64,000 bases of DNA from Symsagittifera roscoffensis (lineage: Eukaryota; Xenacoelomorpha; Acoela; Convolutidae). Under the pieces are notes generated by a model, which was not told the DNA's origin, did not search any database, and worked only from the letters and a program-made list of their open reading frames with translations. This document shows, piece by piece, positions 36,473 to 47,389 of the stretch (position 1 is its first letter; each line of letters begins with the position of its first letter). Location of the stretch: the NCBI RefSeq assembly GCF_963678635.1, contig NC_087067.1, positions 47,108,001 to 47,172,000 on the forward strand. Direction: 5' to 3'. The translations under genes were made by a program, and so were the position numbers.

Positions 36473-36690
36473 TGCAGGAATTGAGATTGATGACAGGAAT
36501 TGGGATCGAAGTTGGGTTACAGGGATTGCGATCGAAGTTTGGTTAAAGGAATTGGGATCGAAGTTTGGTTACAGGAATCGGGATCGAAGTTGGGTTACAG
36601 GAATTGGGCTCGAAATTGGTTTAAAGGAATTGAGATCGAAGCTCGTGACAAAGTTGGTCAGATCGAAGTTCAGATCGAATTGAGACGCGT
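36473..36690 (+). repeat. Minisatellite GGAATTGGGATCGAAGTT
   Basis: About nine copies of a 24-27-bp unit combining GGAATTGRGATCGAAGTT with GGGTTACA or GGTTAAA. Open frames reading VWLKELGSKFGYRN are products of the array. Confidence 0.92.
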
Positions 36691-36794
36691 AGACGTCACG
36701 TATTGTTGTTGAACCGTTGCTGGTGAACACCTGTAGTAAATAAAAGATATAAACGAAAACGTTACCACCTATAAACATATATGTAATTGGAATT

Positions 36795-37140
36795 CGCAAA
36801 CAAAATGCGAATTCAACTTACAATTTGCGGATTCCACTTACAATTTGCGGATTCCACTTACAATTTGCGGATTCCACTTACAGTTGCGGATTCCGCAACA
36901 TCTCAATTTAACGACACAACTGTTTTTTCCTTTGTTTGTGTATTCCACAAACTGTTCTGGATTCCGCAAATACTGTTGCGGATTCCGCAATTTGCCTATT
37001 TTTGGAGCGATTTTGAGCGGTACCATGATTTAGGTATTTGTTTGTGGAATCCAAAACAGCATAGCATATCAAAGAAAAGTAGCAATGTTGCGGATTCCGC
37101 GACAAATCTGATTTTAACCTGTTGCGGATTCCGCTTTTAA
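36795..37140 (+). repeat. Array with CAATTTGCGGATTCCACTTA and GTTGCGGATTCCGC
   Basis: Three perfect copies of ACAATTTGCGGATTCCACTT lie at about 36819-36880, followed by GTTGCGGATTCCGC copies at ~36884, 36973, 37088 and 37121. A further diverged segment, AAAGAAAAGTAGCAATGTTGCGGA, is repeated at 37070 and 37543. Same family as 16480-16800. Confidence 0.9.
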
Positions 37141-37639
37141 TGCAGAGAACGCACAGTTTGGCCTCGTAATGGTCTTTTTTCGTTTTTCGGATCAAAACAG
37201 ATTTCATAAATCTCAAAAACCACGTTCAAAGTATTCAAACCTTTGCCTTAAATTTGACCAGTTTTTTTGATTAGATTGTCATTATTAATTGAAGACCTTT
37301 AGTGTGACCTCGAGAGACTATTAGTTTTGTAGAAACCCACAACTATCTGCCCTTAAACCTCCTTGACTGTCTGCGTTCTAAGCACAAAAGAAAACAAGGT
37401 GAGCCGACTGCTGAGCAAGCAGCGCAGAGTGTTCCGACTACACTGATTAATGAAAACATTTTTTTTTTCAGTTCTCAGAACAAAAGATTCCAGTGTTTTC
37501 ATTTCGTTTTCACATGCAAAAAAAAACAAAAAGTTTTGATCAAAGAAAAGTAGCAATGTTGCGGACTCCGCGACAAGTCTGATTTTGGCCAGTTGCGGAA
37601 TCCGCTTACATTGCACAGAATGCACAGTTTGGCCTCATA

Positions 37640-38321
37640 ATGACTTTCCAGCCAATCAAAATTCAGTATTTTACTTTTTCCGCCCCAAAATTGTAATTCT
37701 TAAAACATGAAAACAGAAAACCAAATGTTAAAATCTGAACTTCCGTTCAAGTTTCCTAAATTAGCATTTTTGTAAAATTCAATGTATAAATGCAGAGAAC
37801 AAAACACTGATCGCAGTGATGTTTTTGGTTAATACAAATGCGATTGCTTTCTTTTTAGCCGATTTTAAATAAGGCCAAATTTTGAGCAGATGTGAAGATG
37901 GTTTTTTTTCCTGGAGCCTTTTTCTGTGTTTTTTTTTCTGGTCTGGGTAAAATTTTGAAATAAAAATAAATTTTTTACCACCATTCTAAACTTTTACCGG
38001 TTCGGTTTAATTAAAAGTTAACCTAAAATTAAGAACACAACCGTTTGAGATGGTGCAGAAATTTGGTTGGCTTATTCTAGCCAATCAAATTGAAGCAAAA
38101 ATTTTCAGTTCCAGATGTTGAAATATTAGTTTTTGGGCGGAATTATTCACAAGACCCAAATGGAAATGCAATTTCAATTTTTTTTCCTATTTCGAGAGTT
38201 GTTCTAAAAATGAAAGGAAAATGAAGCATTTTCAGTGTTTCTCCCCCTATAGTTATACTTTACGATATCCATTTTTGGGTGGCAATCTAAAGCTGTTCTA
38301 AGCGCGCCAACGCAACCAATG
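37640..38321. other. Nothing supported
   Basis: AT-rich non-coding sequence between the GCGGATTCCGC array and the MITE. No frame, RNA or repeat stands out. Confidence 0.4.
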
Positions 38322-39418
38322 CCCGCACTGACAGAAATGGTTTCCGGTCGATTTAAATTGATTTTAAATCGATTTCAAATCGATTTTAAATCGGTCCAAA
38401 TCGATTAACCATGTACATTTTACGAACTTAAATGGATTTTAAATCGATTTAAATCGATCTTTTTGAAAATTTTAAATCGATTTAAGAGTCTAAAAATAGA
38501 TTCAAATCGATTTCGATGGGTTTTCCGACTCACTAAAATCCATCCAAATCTCAGTTAAATCCATCAGAATCTCACTTAAATCCATTTTAAATCGATTTAA
38601 ATCGATCTTTTTGAAAATTTTAAATCAAATTAAGTGTCTAAAAAATCGATTCAAATCGATTTCGATGGATTTTCCGACACACTAAAATAGATTTTTTTTG
38701 CTAACAAGGCGAAAAAACATACTCTTTGAAAAAGTGTTGGAAATTTTTATTCTCGATTTTTAAATGTAAACACTCGTGCCAGATGTTATAAAATTCAATT
38801 AAGTTATCCACATAAATCAGTTTCAAGCACGAAAAAGGCAATGAAATTATAGAAAGTTGATGTAAAAGATATAACAATGAATCAGATTTTGGGCAAAAAT
38901 TATTAAACGAATCAAGAAAAGGGTCAATATAGATCAGTTTTTGAACTCAAAATATGCAAGAAAATCAAAGAATTTTATCGATATTTTGGTCTTTTTATTT
39001 GGTCTTTTTTATGCTACAATACGCTATGGATGTAATGTGAAAAATGATAGGCAATGAATAAATGCAATCACATTTCGAAACTGATAAATCTCAAATAAAA
39101 AAATCGATTTAAATTGATTTAAATCCATTTTAACCCCCTTACAATTAAAAACAAAATCAGACTGGAAAAAATGCATTTAAACTGATTTAAAATCGATTCG
39201 GATCAATTTTTTTAGCTGGGATTTAAGATCAATTTAAATCGATTTTAAATCGATCCAAATCAATCTTCATCTTTTTTGTTTTATCTTCACACTTTTTTCA
39301 TACTAAAATTGATCTAAAATTATTCAACGAACTTTTTTCATACTAAAATCGATCTAAATTTAATCAACGTACTTTTTTCATACTAAAATCGATCCTAATC
39401 CATTTTTGTCAGTGCGGG
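38322..39418 (+). mobile_element. MITE-like element built of ATCGATTTAAATCGAT repeats
   Basis: The left end CCCGCACTGACAGAAATGG and the right end CCATTTTTGTCAGTGCGGG are inverted repeats (18 of 19 match). The 1097-bp interior has dense ATCGATTTTAAATCGATTTA-type motifs at both ends (38345-38700 and 39105-39400), themselves palindromic. Between them is a non-repetitive AT-rich centre. No transposase frame is present, so it is non-autonomous. The right flank is TA and the left TG. A TA target site with one mutation, as in Tc1/mariner, is possible but not shown. Confidence 0.8.
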
Positions 39419-39829
39419 TAGATACTAGATATCACAAGGAAGGCACGCCGCAAAAAAAGCAGTTTTCCGTGAAAGCTATCCAAAAAGTGCCCGAAAATAA
39501 AACTTTGGCAGAGTAGGGTCTGTATAGTATTTTGAATGAGCCTGAAACATCAAATTGTTCGTCAAAATTTTTAATTGGCCAAAAAGTTTCCTTAAATTCC
39601 AGATCTTTTCCTCGATGTTAAATGTTCTTGAATGGGCTTTGCTTCTTCCATCATCGTTCTATTAACTCAGAAACTTAACCTTTTTCCGAAAAGAAATGGA
39701 TACTTGTAAACATGCGTTGTAGTTGCGTCTTTTCGGACCGTGACGCAACCGTGGCGACTTAAGTCGCAATTTTGTGCGACCCAGAATCTCGGCCAGACTA
39801 CGAATTGTCGTTTGAGCCCTTGCGACTGA

Positions 39830-40320
39830 GGTGGATACGGTGCAACTGTTCAGACCAAGGCGGAGACGGCGCGACTTTCCAGACCGAGGTGGAGACGTCG
39901 CGACCATGATTATATTCCTCGCGACTGAGGTGCATACGGTGCGACTTTTCAGACCAAGGTGGAGACGGCGCAACTTTTCAGACCAAGTCGGAGAGGGCGC
40001 TACTTTCCAGACCGAGGTAGAAACGTCGCGACCAATATTATATTCCTCGCGACTGAGGTGGATACGGTGCGATTTTCCAGTCCGAGGTGGAGACGGCGCG
40101 ACCAAGATTATATTCCTCGCGACTGAGGTGGATACGGCGCGACTTTCCAGAACGAGAAGGAGACGGCGCGACCAAGATTGTAATCCTCGCGACTGAGGTG
40201 AATACGGTGCACCTTTCCAGACCAAGGCGGAGACGGCGCGACTTTCCAGATCAATACGGAGACGGCGCAACTTTCCAGACCGAGGTGGAGAGGGCGCGAT
40301 CAATATTATATTATCGTTTT
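39830..40320 (+). repeat. GC-rich minisatellite, ~55-60-bp unit
   Basis: Units contain TCGCGACTGAGGTGGATACGG, GCGACTTTTCAGACC or CGACTTTCCAGACCGAGGTGG, and AGACGGCGCGACCAAGATTAT. At least eight are visible. Long frames on both strands (for example 39662-40303 minus) are products of the array. Confidence 0.92.
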
Positions 40321-40589
40321 AGTTTAAGACGATTTTTTCACCGGTCGCGAAAGTCTGGAAATGGCAACTCTTGGTCGCGAGAGTCTGGAAAACCAAATAT
40401 GAGTCGCGATGTTTTGGTCGCGCCACCTCCGCTTCGGTCACGGTAGTCGCGACGGATCATCATGTTCGCAAAAGTCTGGAAATGCCATGCTTTGGTCGCC
40501 AAAGTCTGGACATGCCTAATTTTGGTCTTGAAAGTCTGGACATGGCAAAAATTTTGTCGCGAAAGTCTGGACATGAGTCTAGGACCTCG

Positions 40590-40860
40590 ACCCGGGAAGA
40601 CCGCTCAAAAACCGCTCAACTCTTTCTTGAAAAACCGTTCAAAAATCACCGCAAGAAATGAGCGGTTTTTGAGCGGTTTTTTAAACAAGATTTGGGCGGT
40701 TTGAGCGGTTTTTCCAAAAAAAAACGCCCAAGCCGCCCAAACCGCTCAAACCGCTCAAACCGCTCAAATCTGGCTGGAAAACCGCTCAAACCGCTCATAT
40801 CTTGAGCGTTTTTTTTTAGCTGGATCTTGACCCGGGGATCAATACACGAGCTGTTCGGCT
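40590..40860 (+). mobile_element. Palindromic block of ACCGCTCAAA units, MITE-like
   Basis: From CTCGACCCGGG (~40585) to CTTGACCCGGGGATC (~40840) the sequence consists of AACCGCTCAAA units and their inverse TTTGAGCGGTT, able to fold on itself. A second, nearly identical copy lies at 41700-41952. CCCGGG-containing ends are in inverted orientation. It is probably a non-autonomous foldback element. Confidence 0.6.
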
Positions 40861-40933
40861 CATCTCTGCGAACCACTGTTGTGCCCCTGGTAAAAATATA
40901 AACGCAAAATTTTGGTATTTTTTAGACTGATTA

Positions 40934-41230
40934 ATGTTGCCTCATCCAGAAGCAACCAGTAAGGTTCGCAGTGGACCTCGCACATCTGACCTTTCGATTG
41001 AGAGGCGGAGACGTAACCACTTCACCACCGCTCCTCTAGTTAGCACACTGTTTGTTTCAGAGTCTTACTACTTGAATTGGCCCTTCGCTATGACATGGGT
41101 TGCGAGTATAATGGCTGCCTTGACTCTCATTCTAGTATGCTTGTCTGTCTATGAAGTAAGCAAACCGGATATCCCAAAAATCAAACGGAACTCAACCTCA
41201 GCCAGTGCATATAAAACTGTACTGCCTTAA
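40934..41230 (+). CDS. 98-aa membrane microprotein, copy 1
   Basis: The open frame starts at ATG 40934. Residues 1-40 are basic and include an RRRR run. Residues ~50-75 form one hydrophobic span (FAMTWVASIMAALTLILVCL), followed by a basic Ser/Thr-rich tail. The membrane span and tail have gene-like composition. An acceptor-like TTTCAG (41054-41059) lies just before the span, so the real exon may begin there. The N-terminal part reads through a sequence that is tRNA-like on the opposite strand (~41035-40960). No family is recognised. Conservation of the frame between two near-identical copies is not independent evidence, because the duplication is so recent. Confidence 0.4.
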   Translation: MLPHPEATSKVRSGPRTSDLSIERRRRNHFTTAPLVSTLFVSESYYLNWPFAMTWVASIMAALTLILVCLSVYEVSKPDIPKIKRNSTSASAYKTVLP

Positions 41231-41447
41231 TTTAAGCTTTGGGCGTCGGTCGAGAAAGCCTCGGTCGAGAAAGCCCTGAATTTTTTTTTGAAGTCTCGCC
41301 GTCTCCATTTTGGTCTGGAAAGTCGCGCCGTCTGCATCTTGTTTTGGAAAGTCTGGAAATAGCTAGGTTTGGTCGCGCCGGTCACACCATTCCCTGAGCC
41401 GCAGGGTCGCACCATATCCGCCTCGGTCGCGAAAGTCGCGCCTTAGT

Positions 41448-42345
41448 TTTTCGGTCGCGAAAGTCTGGAAATGGCAACTCTTGGTCGCGAGAGTCTGGAA
41501 AACCAAATATGAGTCGCGATGTTTTGGTCGCGCCACCTCCGCTTCGGTCACGATAGTCGCGACGGATCATCATGGTCGCAAAAGTCTGGAAATGCCATGT
41601 TTTGGTCGCCAAAGTCTGGACATGCCTAATTTTGGTCTTGAAAGTCTGGACATGGCAAAAATTTTGTCGCGAAAGTCTGGACATGAGTTTAGGACCTCGA
41701 CCCGGGAAGACCGCTCAAAAACCGCTCAACTCTTTCTTAAAAAACCGTTCAAAAATCACCGCAAGAAATGAGCGGTTTTTGAGCGGTTTTTTAAACAAGA
41801 TTTGGGCGGTTTGAGCGGTTTTTCCAAAAAAAACCGCCCAAGCCGCCCAAACCGCTCAAACCGCTCAAACCGCTCAAATCTGGCTGGAAAACCGCTCAAA
41901 CCGCTCATATCTTGAGCGGTTTTTTTGAGCGGGATCTTGACCCGGGGATCAATACACGAGCTGTTCGGCTCATCGCTGCGAACCACTGTTGTGCCTCTGG
42001 TAAAAATATAAACGCAAAATTTTGGTATTTTTTAGACTGATTAATGTTGCCTCATCCAGAAGCAACCAGTAAGGTTCGCAGTGAACCTCGCACATCTGAC
42101 CTTTCGATTGAGAGGCGGAGACGTAACCACTTCACCACCGCTCCTCTAGTTAGCACACTGTTTGTTTCAGAGTCTTACTACTTGAATTGGCCCTTCGCTA
42201 TGACATGGGTTGCGAGTATAATGGCTGCCTTGACTCTCATTCTAGTATGCTTGTCTGTCTATGAAGTAAGCAAACCGGATATCCCAAAAATCAAACGGAA
42301 CTCAACCTCAGCCAGTGCATATAAAACTGTACTGCCTTAATTTAA
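41448..42345 (+). repeat. Recent tandem duplication, copy 2
   Basis: Near-identical to 40338-41235. The spacer 41236-41447 carries more GTCGCG-rich units (GAAAGTCGCGCCGTCT), which probably seeded the unequal crossover that produced the duplication. Confidence 0.97.
42044..42340 (+). CDS. 98-aa membrane microprotein, copy 2
   Basis: Same as 40934-41230 with one visible amino-acid change (Gly to Glu at residue 14). The frame, membrane span and tail are identical otherwise. As in copy 1, the exon may start after the TTTCAG at 42164-42169. Confidence 0.4.
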   Translation: MLPHPEATSKVRSEPRTSDLSIERRRRNHFTTAPLVSTLFVSESYYLNWPFAMTWVASIMAALTLILVCLSVYEVSKPDIPKIKRNSTSASAYKTVLP

Positions 42346-44357
42346 GCTGATTGAAAAGTTTAAGTGATTTCAGTTTGCACATCTTACGATAGTGATTTGG
42401 ATTAGAAGTCTTAGAAAATTAATTTTAAAAGTTATTGAAAAATTTTTGACGAAAACTGCGAGAAAGACTGTTTCAGCATTAGTTACGATCCCAACAACAC
42501 AATCACCTTTAAATTTAAATCGAGAGAATTAGAGTAAATCAAATGGTTGGGGGGGGGGGGCGGTTGCTTGTGGCGCGTAAATTGGGTTAAAATGTGAGAC
42601 ATTAAAATAGTGAATTGAGAGCAGATATTGGTCTTAAAAAGTTTTTGAGACCGCGAAAAACCGCTCTGACCAATGCTTCAATAATATATAAAAAAGTGGG
42701 CTATTCAAAAAATAAGGTGCGGCCAACTTTGAATATTTTTTGACTTTTGTGAAATCTGCTTTGATCATATTATCACCATCATAATCATTACCCGAACAAA
42801 CCTTCTTCTTGGTCAACTCGGCTATATTTTTCAGATGACTTTTTGCTTCCAAAGATCATTATGGGGACAAGCTATGGCATACTCGCAAAAATCGAAACCC
42901 GAAATAATCGAAATTAAGTTTAACGCAAAATTCGCAACACGGTTATTTTGTTTGATAGTTCTGATGTTGTTGAATTCGCACAACAACGACTAAAAGAGTG
43001 TATTACCCTAAATTATGCTTCAAAAACAGCAAACTTTTTGAAATACAGAACGAAGTTTGCAGAATTTTTATGAAAAATGAAATATATAAGCAAACATATT
43101 CGTTAGGAGCAGTAGATGGTGCAGTCGCGGAGTCCGCATTTTGTACCAAGAATCCCCTAATTGCGGTAGGCTCAATTACTGACCCGTACCGAGAAAATTC
43201 TTTATTTCTGACCTGGAATACTTCATATCTAATCTAAATTTCTGGGCAGGAATTCTTTGTGAAATGTTTTAAAAAAGCAGGGATTTTCTTTGAATTCTTA
43301 GTTTCTAATCTTTTTGCTGATCAGAAATTAGCTGAATCTAGGCTATTTCTAGCTAGAAAAAAAGTCCTTCCGATTGGAGCTCGAACTAACGACCTGCGGT
43401 TGTGCTAAGCCCTAGGCCACATGACCCGACGTTGATAGTTTTAGCAATCTAACCCAAAACAACACTTGTTATAACAAGTGTTTGTGCATTGCATCGCTAC
43501 GGCTATTGTGTATACTCGAGCATGTCTATCTCGTTGCGGTTGAGCAGTGAACTGATTTCTGGCTATTGCTTTCCAAAAATTGTTTATTTCTAAACTAAGA
43601 AAGAAAAAGATATTTTCTGAACAGGAAATACAAAAAATTTGGCCAGGTTATCTATATAACATTTCTATCTACAAAAACAGCCTTCGCTGGGTACTGGAAT
43701 CCATATCATAAAAGATAAGCAACTGCAGTTCGTGCATAGAAAACCTCTCCGGGGTTTAAAATTTTTTTTTTTTAAATATTGGCCATACAGTTCCATAAAC
43801 TAAGTCAATGAAAAAATACTACTCATAAAATTTTATTAAATTTTGCTAAAATGGTGTCATCGAAGTTTCAAAGATTTTTTTTCTTGTGTTGGCATGAAAA
43901 TCGGTGTATTGTACTAAATAAAAAAGAAAAACTTTTGTCAAAAAATGCTATTCATATAATTTCCATTTATGAAAAATCACTAATCATAGACATTTCATGC
44001 ACTTTTCTGTGCCTATAGGGTCAAACGCTGATCTGATCCTAGACGTAGGATCAATCTTTCCAATGATAACGGTAAACTTCATAGCCCTGACTTTAATCAC
44101 TGATTTGGTCTATTTAAACTCAACCAAGCGTTCAAATTTAGAATTGAAAAGTTTGTGAACAAGTGGAACGTTTTCACCCTAATTTCCAATTTTTTCAATA
44201 CATCCAAATCAAATCCAAAGTTTTCCAAATCAAATCATATTTTTTTTGCAAATTTTTGATATTTTGATTGAAATGCTTTTTTGACTTATCGCATTTTCGA
44301 CTAAAATATGTTTCCAAGCACTCTTAAAGTTTTTCTACTATGCCGCAAAGAACTTAT
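42346..44357. other. Mostly empty; G tract and one tRNA-like module
   Basis: A run of 12 G lies at 42549-42560. On the minus strand at about 43435-43375, GTGGCCTAGGGCTTAGC and GTTAGTTCGAGCTCC resemble Pol III A and B boxes, followed by a T run, suggesting a tRNA pseudogene or SINE. The acceptor stem does not pair. The plus frame 42998-43237 lacks exon signals. No gene is supported. Confidence 0.45.
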
Positions 44358-44771
44358 ATGGAACCTGATCTAAACTATATTTTATGATTGGATAAATTAG
44401 ATATTTTACCACTGTAAAGTATTTAATATTAACCAATCATGATCCATCTAACTAACAACCCACTTGTTTGTAAGTGCTGAAATTACTTGTAATTTCAGCA
44501 CCAGAGAGATTTGAATTTAACTTAGAAATTAGTTGCCTCTCCAAGAGAACTTCAGCAGCCGCAACAAACCAGTATACCCTAGATCTATTGAGCATAGAAG
44601 AGACTAGTTAAACACCCTGAGACTAGTAAGTATAAGAGTAAGATTAGGATCGGTATTAGACTAAGAAGTTGCACGAATCTATCCAGCCGAAAATAAGATA
44701 GCGTGACGAGCAGACGGTGTACCCTATCCGAAATTACTCTATGAGTTAACCACATCGATCCTAACTCATCT
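44358..44771 (+). repeat. Left inverted-repeat arm
   Basis: Outer end TGGAACCTGATC; contains TTAACCAATCATGATCCATC and the perfect hairpin at 44476-44503. Its internal minus-strand frame (44585-44848) is fortuitous. Confidence 0.9.
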
Positions 44772-45310
44772 GGTGCGACCATAAGTCTCGAATAAGACCT
44801 TAATAGCTTAGATTTAACCAAAAATAGGTTAGAAATTAGACAAAACATTTTAAAATGTTATACGATGATAATTTAATCGAAATATCTCTACGACTCAATA
44901 GATCAGAGCCGATATTCCGAACGATAACAGAACTACCCGGAATCGTAAGAAGACCTCGAACCAGAGACGACATACGACAAAGTAGAAACTTACCATATAG
45001 TTACATGATTGTACGGTAAAAGCCAACACAAACTTTTATATTTAGAATCTTATTAGCAATGAATTTAGATTTTACTTTGCAAACATAAAACTTTGAAGTC
45101 AATCTTCATAATCATTTCAGGCGCTAAACAAAATTATTAATATACAATAACGATTGATAAAAAGATCTCAAATCGTTTTCTTAAATTCTGCAGTCTTATG
45201 TAAAACATGTTCACAATCACAGTTTAATCAATTTATTTACAAATGTCTCGCTGATTCTGAAGATTAGAAAGGGTAAAGACTTGTCTTCTGGGTTTTTTCG
45301 AAACAGTCAG

Positions 45311-45985
45311 TCAGTCTATGAAGGAATGGTTTTGGAACATTTCAGGATACAAGTCTACTAACTTGTCCACCCTCTTAAACTGTTCTCGGTTCCATTTGAT
45401 ACTGTATCGCGACTTGCTCTCTTTGGGAAACGTTTTACGCTCAACTTTCGAAAGAAACTCGTGGGAACAATTCAGCTCCAGAAACTCGCAAATCTCCAGC
45501 ATTTTTTTGTATGGCTTCCGCACGAATTCCCGAATGAAAACCACTTTCAAATCTGGATTGAATTTTTTAATGAATTTTTGAGCTTGTTCAACGATCGTAA
45601 TGTATCGTGACACCACTCGTGGTAAATTTTTTCCCGTGTCGAGTAAAATATCAGTCTGATTGAGACACGTGTTCACCCCTTTGTGCTTTTTGATCAATTT
45701 CTGATGCTCAACTCCTTTTGGAGACACTTTTAGGTCACGCAGAATGTAATCATACATGGCTAGCGTGGCGATGTTGTCAAATGGGTTTCGTACCACATAA
45801 ATAACCTTGACATAATTGAACCATTTGTGCAGATTGTGCAGAACTTTTTCGAACATGACCGGGTTATTGGCAAACGCATCTACAGTCAAATCGCCTTCTT
45901 TGTCTCCAACTAGCTGCACAGTTTGGTTGTACTTACCATTCCATAAGTTGGATAATAACAGGTCATAACTATCGCGTGAAAAGGG
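45311..45985 (-). CDS. Sulfotransferase, C-terminal exon(s)
   Basis: A minus-strand frame of about 220 codons ending in TGA at 45311. KVIYVVRNPFDNIATLA is the 3'-phosphate-binding signature (Arg-Asn-Pro-x-Asp, with the conserved Arg) of PAPS-dependent sulfotransferases. The C-terminal part has a helical VVFIREFVRKPYKKMLEICE segment and a KESKSRYSIKWN motif in place of the GxxGxWK loop. The N-terminal P-loop that binds the 5'-phosphosulfate is absent, so at least one upstream exon is missing or lies beyond the MITE at 46012-46422. The frame continues upstream of the apparent start to an AG near 45985. An AATAAA lies ~75 bp after the stop (45237-45232). No internal damage is visible. Confidence 0.8.
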   Translation of the reverse strand, partial: PFSRDSYDLLLSNLWNGKYNQTVQLVGDKEGDLTVDAFANNPVMFEKVLHNLHKWFNYVKVIYVVRNPFDNIATLAMYDYILRDLKVSPKGVEHQKLIKKHKGVNTCLNQTDILLDTGKNLPRVVSRYITIVEQAQKFIKKFNPDLKVVFIREFVRKPYKKMLEICEFLELNCSHEFLSKVERKTFPKESKSRYSIKWNREQFKRVDKLVDLYPEMFQNHSFID

Positions 45986-46011
45986 TCAATCTCACAGTCA
46001 AGCTACCCACT

Positions 46012-46422
46012 CAGTAGCGGATTCAGGGGGGGGGATGCGGACGCCTTTTCTTCATCAAGCATTCGACCCCCTGCCGACCCAAAGGGTCCCCCCTTTGTAC
46101 TATTTTGAGATATCCCCTTTTGGCTGACTGACCTGAAAGTTTTTCTAAAAGTGCATTTGGCGCCAGTCTATGCTGATTTTGAGGGGGGAGCGCGCGCCGA
46201 AAAAACGCGATCTTTTGATCGAATTTTTCCAAAAATGCCTGAAACGCCCTTTTTGGCCTTTTTCAAAAATGTTTGCCTGCGGCAAACTAAATTTAGTAAA
46301 ATTAGGGTCTTTAAAGTGGTTTGAGAGAGCTCAGAAAAACAATTTGGTCGACCTAAAAAAAGGTCGATAAAATTTTCAAAACCAATCCCCCCCCCCCCGA
46401 GAAATTACTAGATCCGCGCCTG
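46012..46422 (+). mobile_element. hAT-type MITE with 8-bp target duplication
   Basis: The 411-bp element begins CAGTAGCGGATTCAG and ends CTAGATCCGCGCCTG (inverse CAGGCGCGGATCTAG). Direct 8-bp repeats TACCCACT lie immediately outside, at 46004-46011 and 46423-46430. CAG-starting inverted termini with 8-bp duplications are the hallmark of hAT elements. A 9-G tract follows the left end (46026-46034) and a 12-C tract precedes the right end (46387-46398). No transposase is present. It sits just upstream of the sulfotransferase exon, within the gene or its intron. Confidence 0.9.
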
Positions 46423-47146
46423 TACCCACTTTTTTTGCTTTTTCTCATGGTAAGTTCTTCATATTTTGCCAAAAAACCGAAATAGTTTTAACAGCCTAGC
46501 AACATAACCTTAGCAGATGACAATTATTAAATAGGATATTTTGCTACCTGTGTTTTGCTAACTTTTTGCTCGTTCCTGACAACGCGTTAACTTACAATTT
46601 CAAGAATTTGCTAGACAAGCACTAATCAAGATAAACATAAGGTAGTAAATTATAAAGAAAGTGTTCATAGAGATACCAAAAAAAGAGCAAAAAGGTTATG
46701 ACAGTCTTTGAAAAATCACACGTATACATGGAGCCTGCTCGGGTTGAGGACGCGGTTTTATGATCTGGCTATCGAGGCTATATTTTGATGTTTGCAGCTT
46801 ATCGAGATCGAAATTGGGTATTTCCAGGCCGTCAATATGAGTTTTTTCAGGCTACCGATCAAAACGACCCGTCAAAATTAGCTATTTTTCCAGTTTTATT
46901 AGAACAGTGTGATACGTTGCGGCCGGAGCGACCCGGAAAAGCTTTTCAGCGACCGGTGTGACTGAAGAAAACTTAAAAGCGACTGGTACGACCCATTAAA
47001 TGCCTTAAAAACGCCTAGTTTTGAAAAAAATACCAGCGACTGCCGCGTCCGAAAAAATATAAATCATTGTCGATGCGACCGACGCAAAAGCGTCGGCGAT
47101 CGACTGCTTTGTGACTGAATTTCAATTCAACCCCTGCTTCAACTGC

Positions 47147-47389
47147 AACTTTTTAGTGGTAAGGCGTACACTCTCAGATTATCGTACACGTACAGATTCA
47201 GATTTAACACAGAATGGCCGATTTTGCTACCACGTGAACGTTATATATGAAATAATTGGACTTGAGTCGAAACAAAAAGATATACTCAACAAAAAATTCA
47301 GTCCGGAATGTGGAGAAATATGCAAGATGGACTATCCTTATACAGACCTGTTAAGGTCTACTGATAGCTCTAGTGTAACTAGCCAATAA
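47147..47389 (+). CDS. Possible terminal exon of unknown gene
   Basis: After a TTTTTAG acceptor (~47150-47156) a plus-strand frame runs ~75 codons with gene-like composition (RTLSDYRTRTDSDLTQNGRF, then CGEICKMDYPY) to a TAA at 47387-47389. The stop is part of an AATAAA, a compact nematode-like 3' end. Two Cys pairs suggest a secreted or zinc-binding module. No family is recognised. It lies between the inverted arms, on the strand opposite the sulfotransferase. Confidence 0.35.
   Translation, partial: NFLVVRRTLSDYRTRTDSDLTQNGRFCYHVNVIYEIIGLESKQKDILNKKFSPECGEICKMDYPYTDLLRSTDSSSVTSQ

Larger units (their letters stand above)
40338..41235 (+). repeat. Recent tandem duplication, copy 1 (offset 1110)
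   Basis: 40338-41235 and 41448-42345 are almost identical, with only scattered single-base changes (for example GTGGACC versus GTGAACC at 40971/42081). Each copy holds GTCGCGAAAGTCTGGAAATG minisatellite units, an inverted-repeat block of ACCGCTC units and a 98-codon frame. The near identity makes this the youngest duplication in the window. Confidence 0.97.

Noticed and set aside
39662..40303. 213-codon minus-strand frame and overlapping plus-strand frames
   Set aside because: They read a GC-rich ~55-60-bp minisatellite on several frames at once, so no single frame is supported.
43375..43435. Functional tRNA gene
   Set aside because: A/B-box-like words are present on the minus strand, but the acceptor and T stems do not pair.
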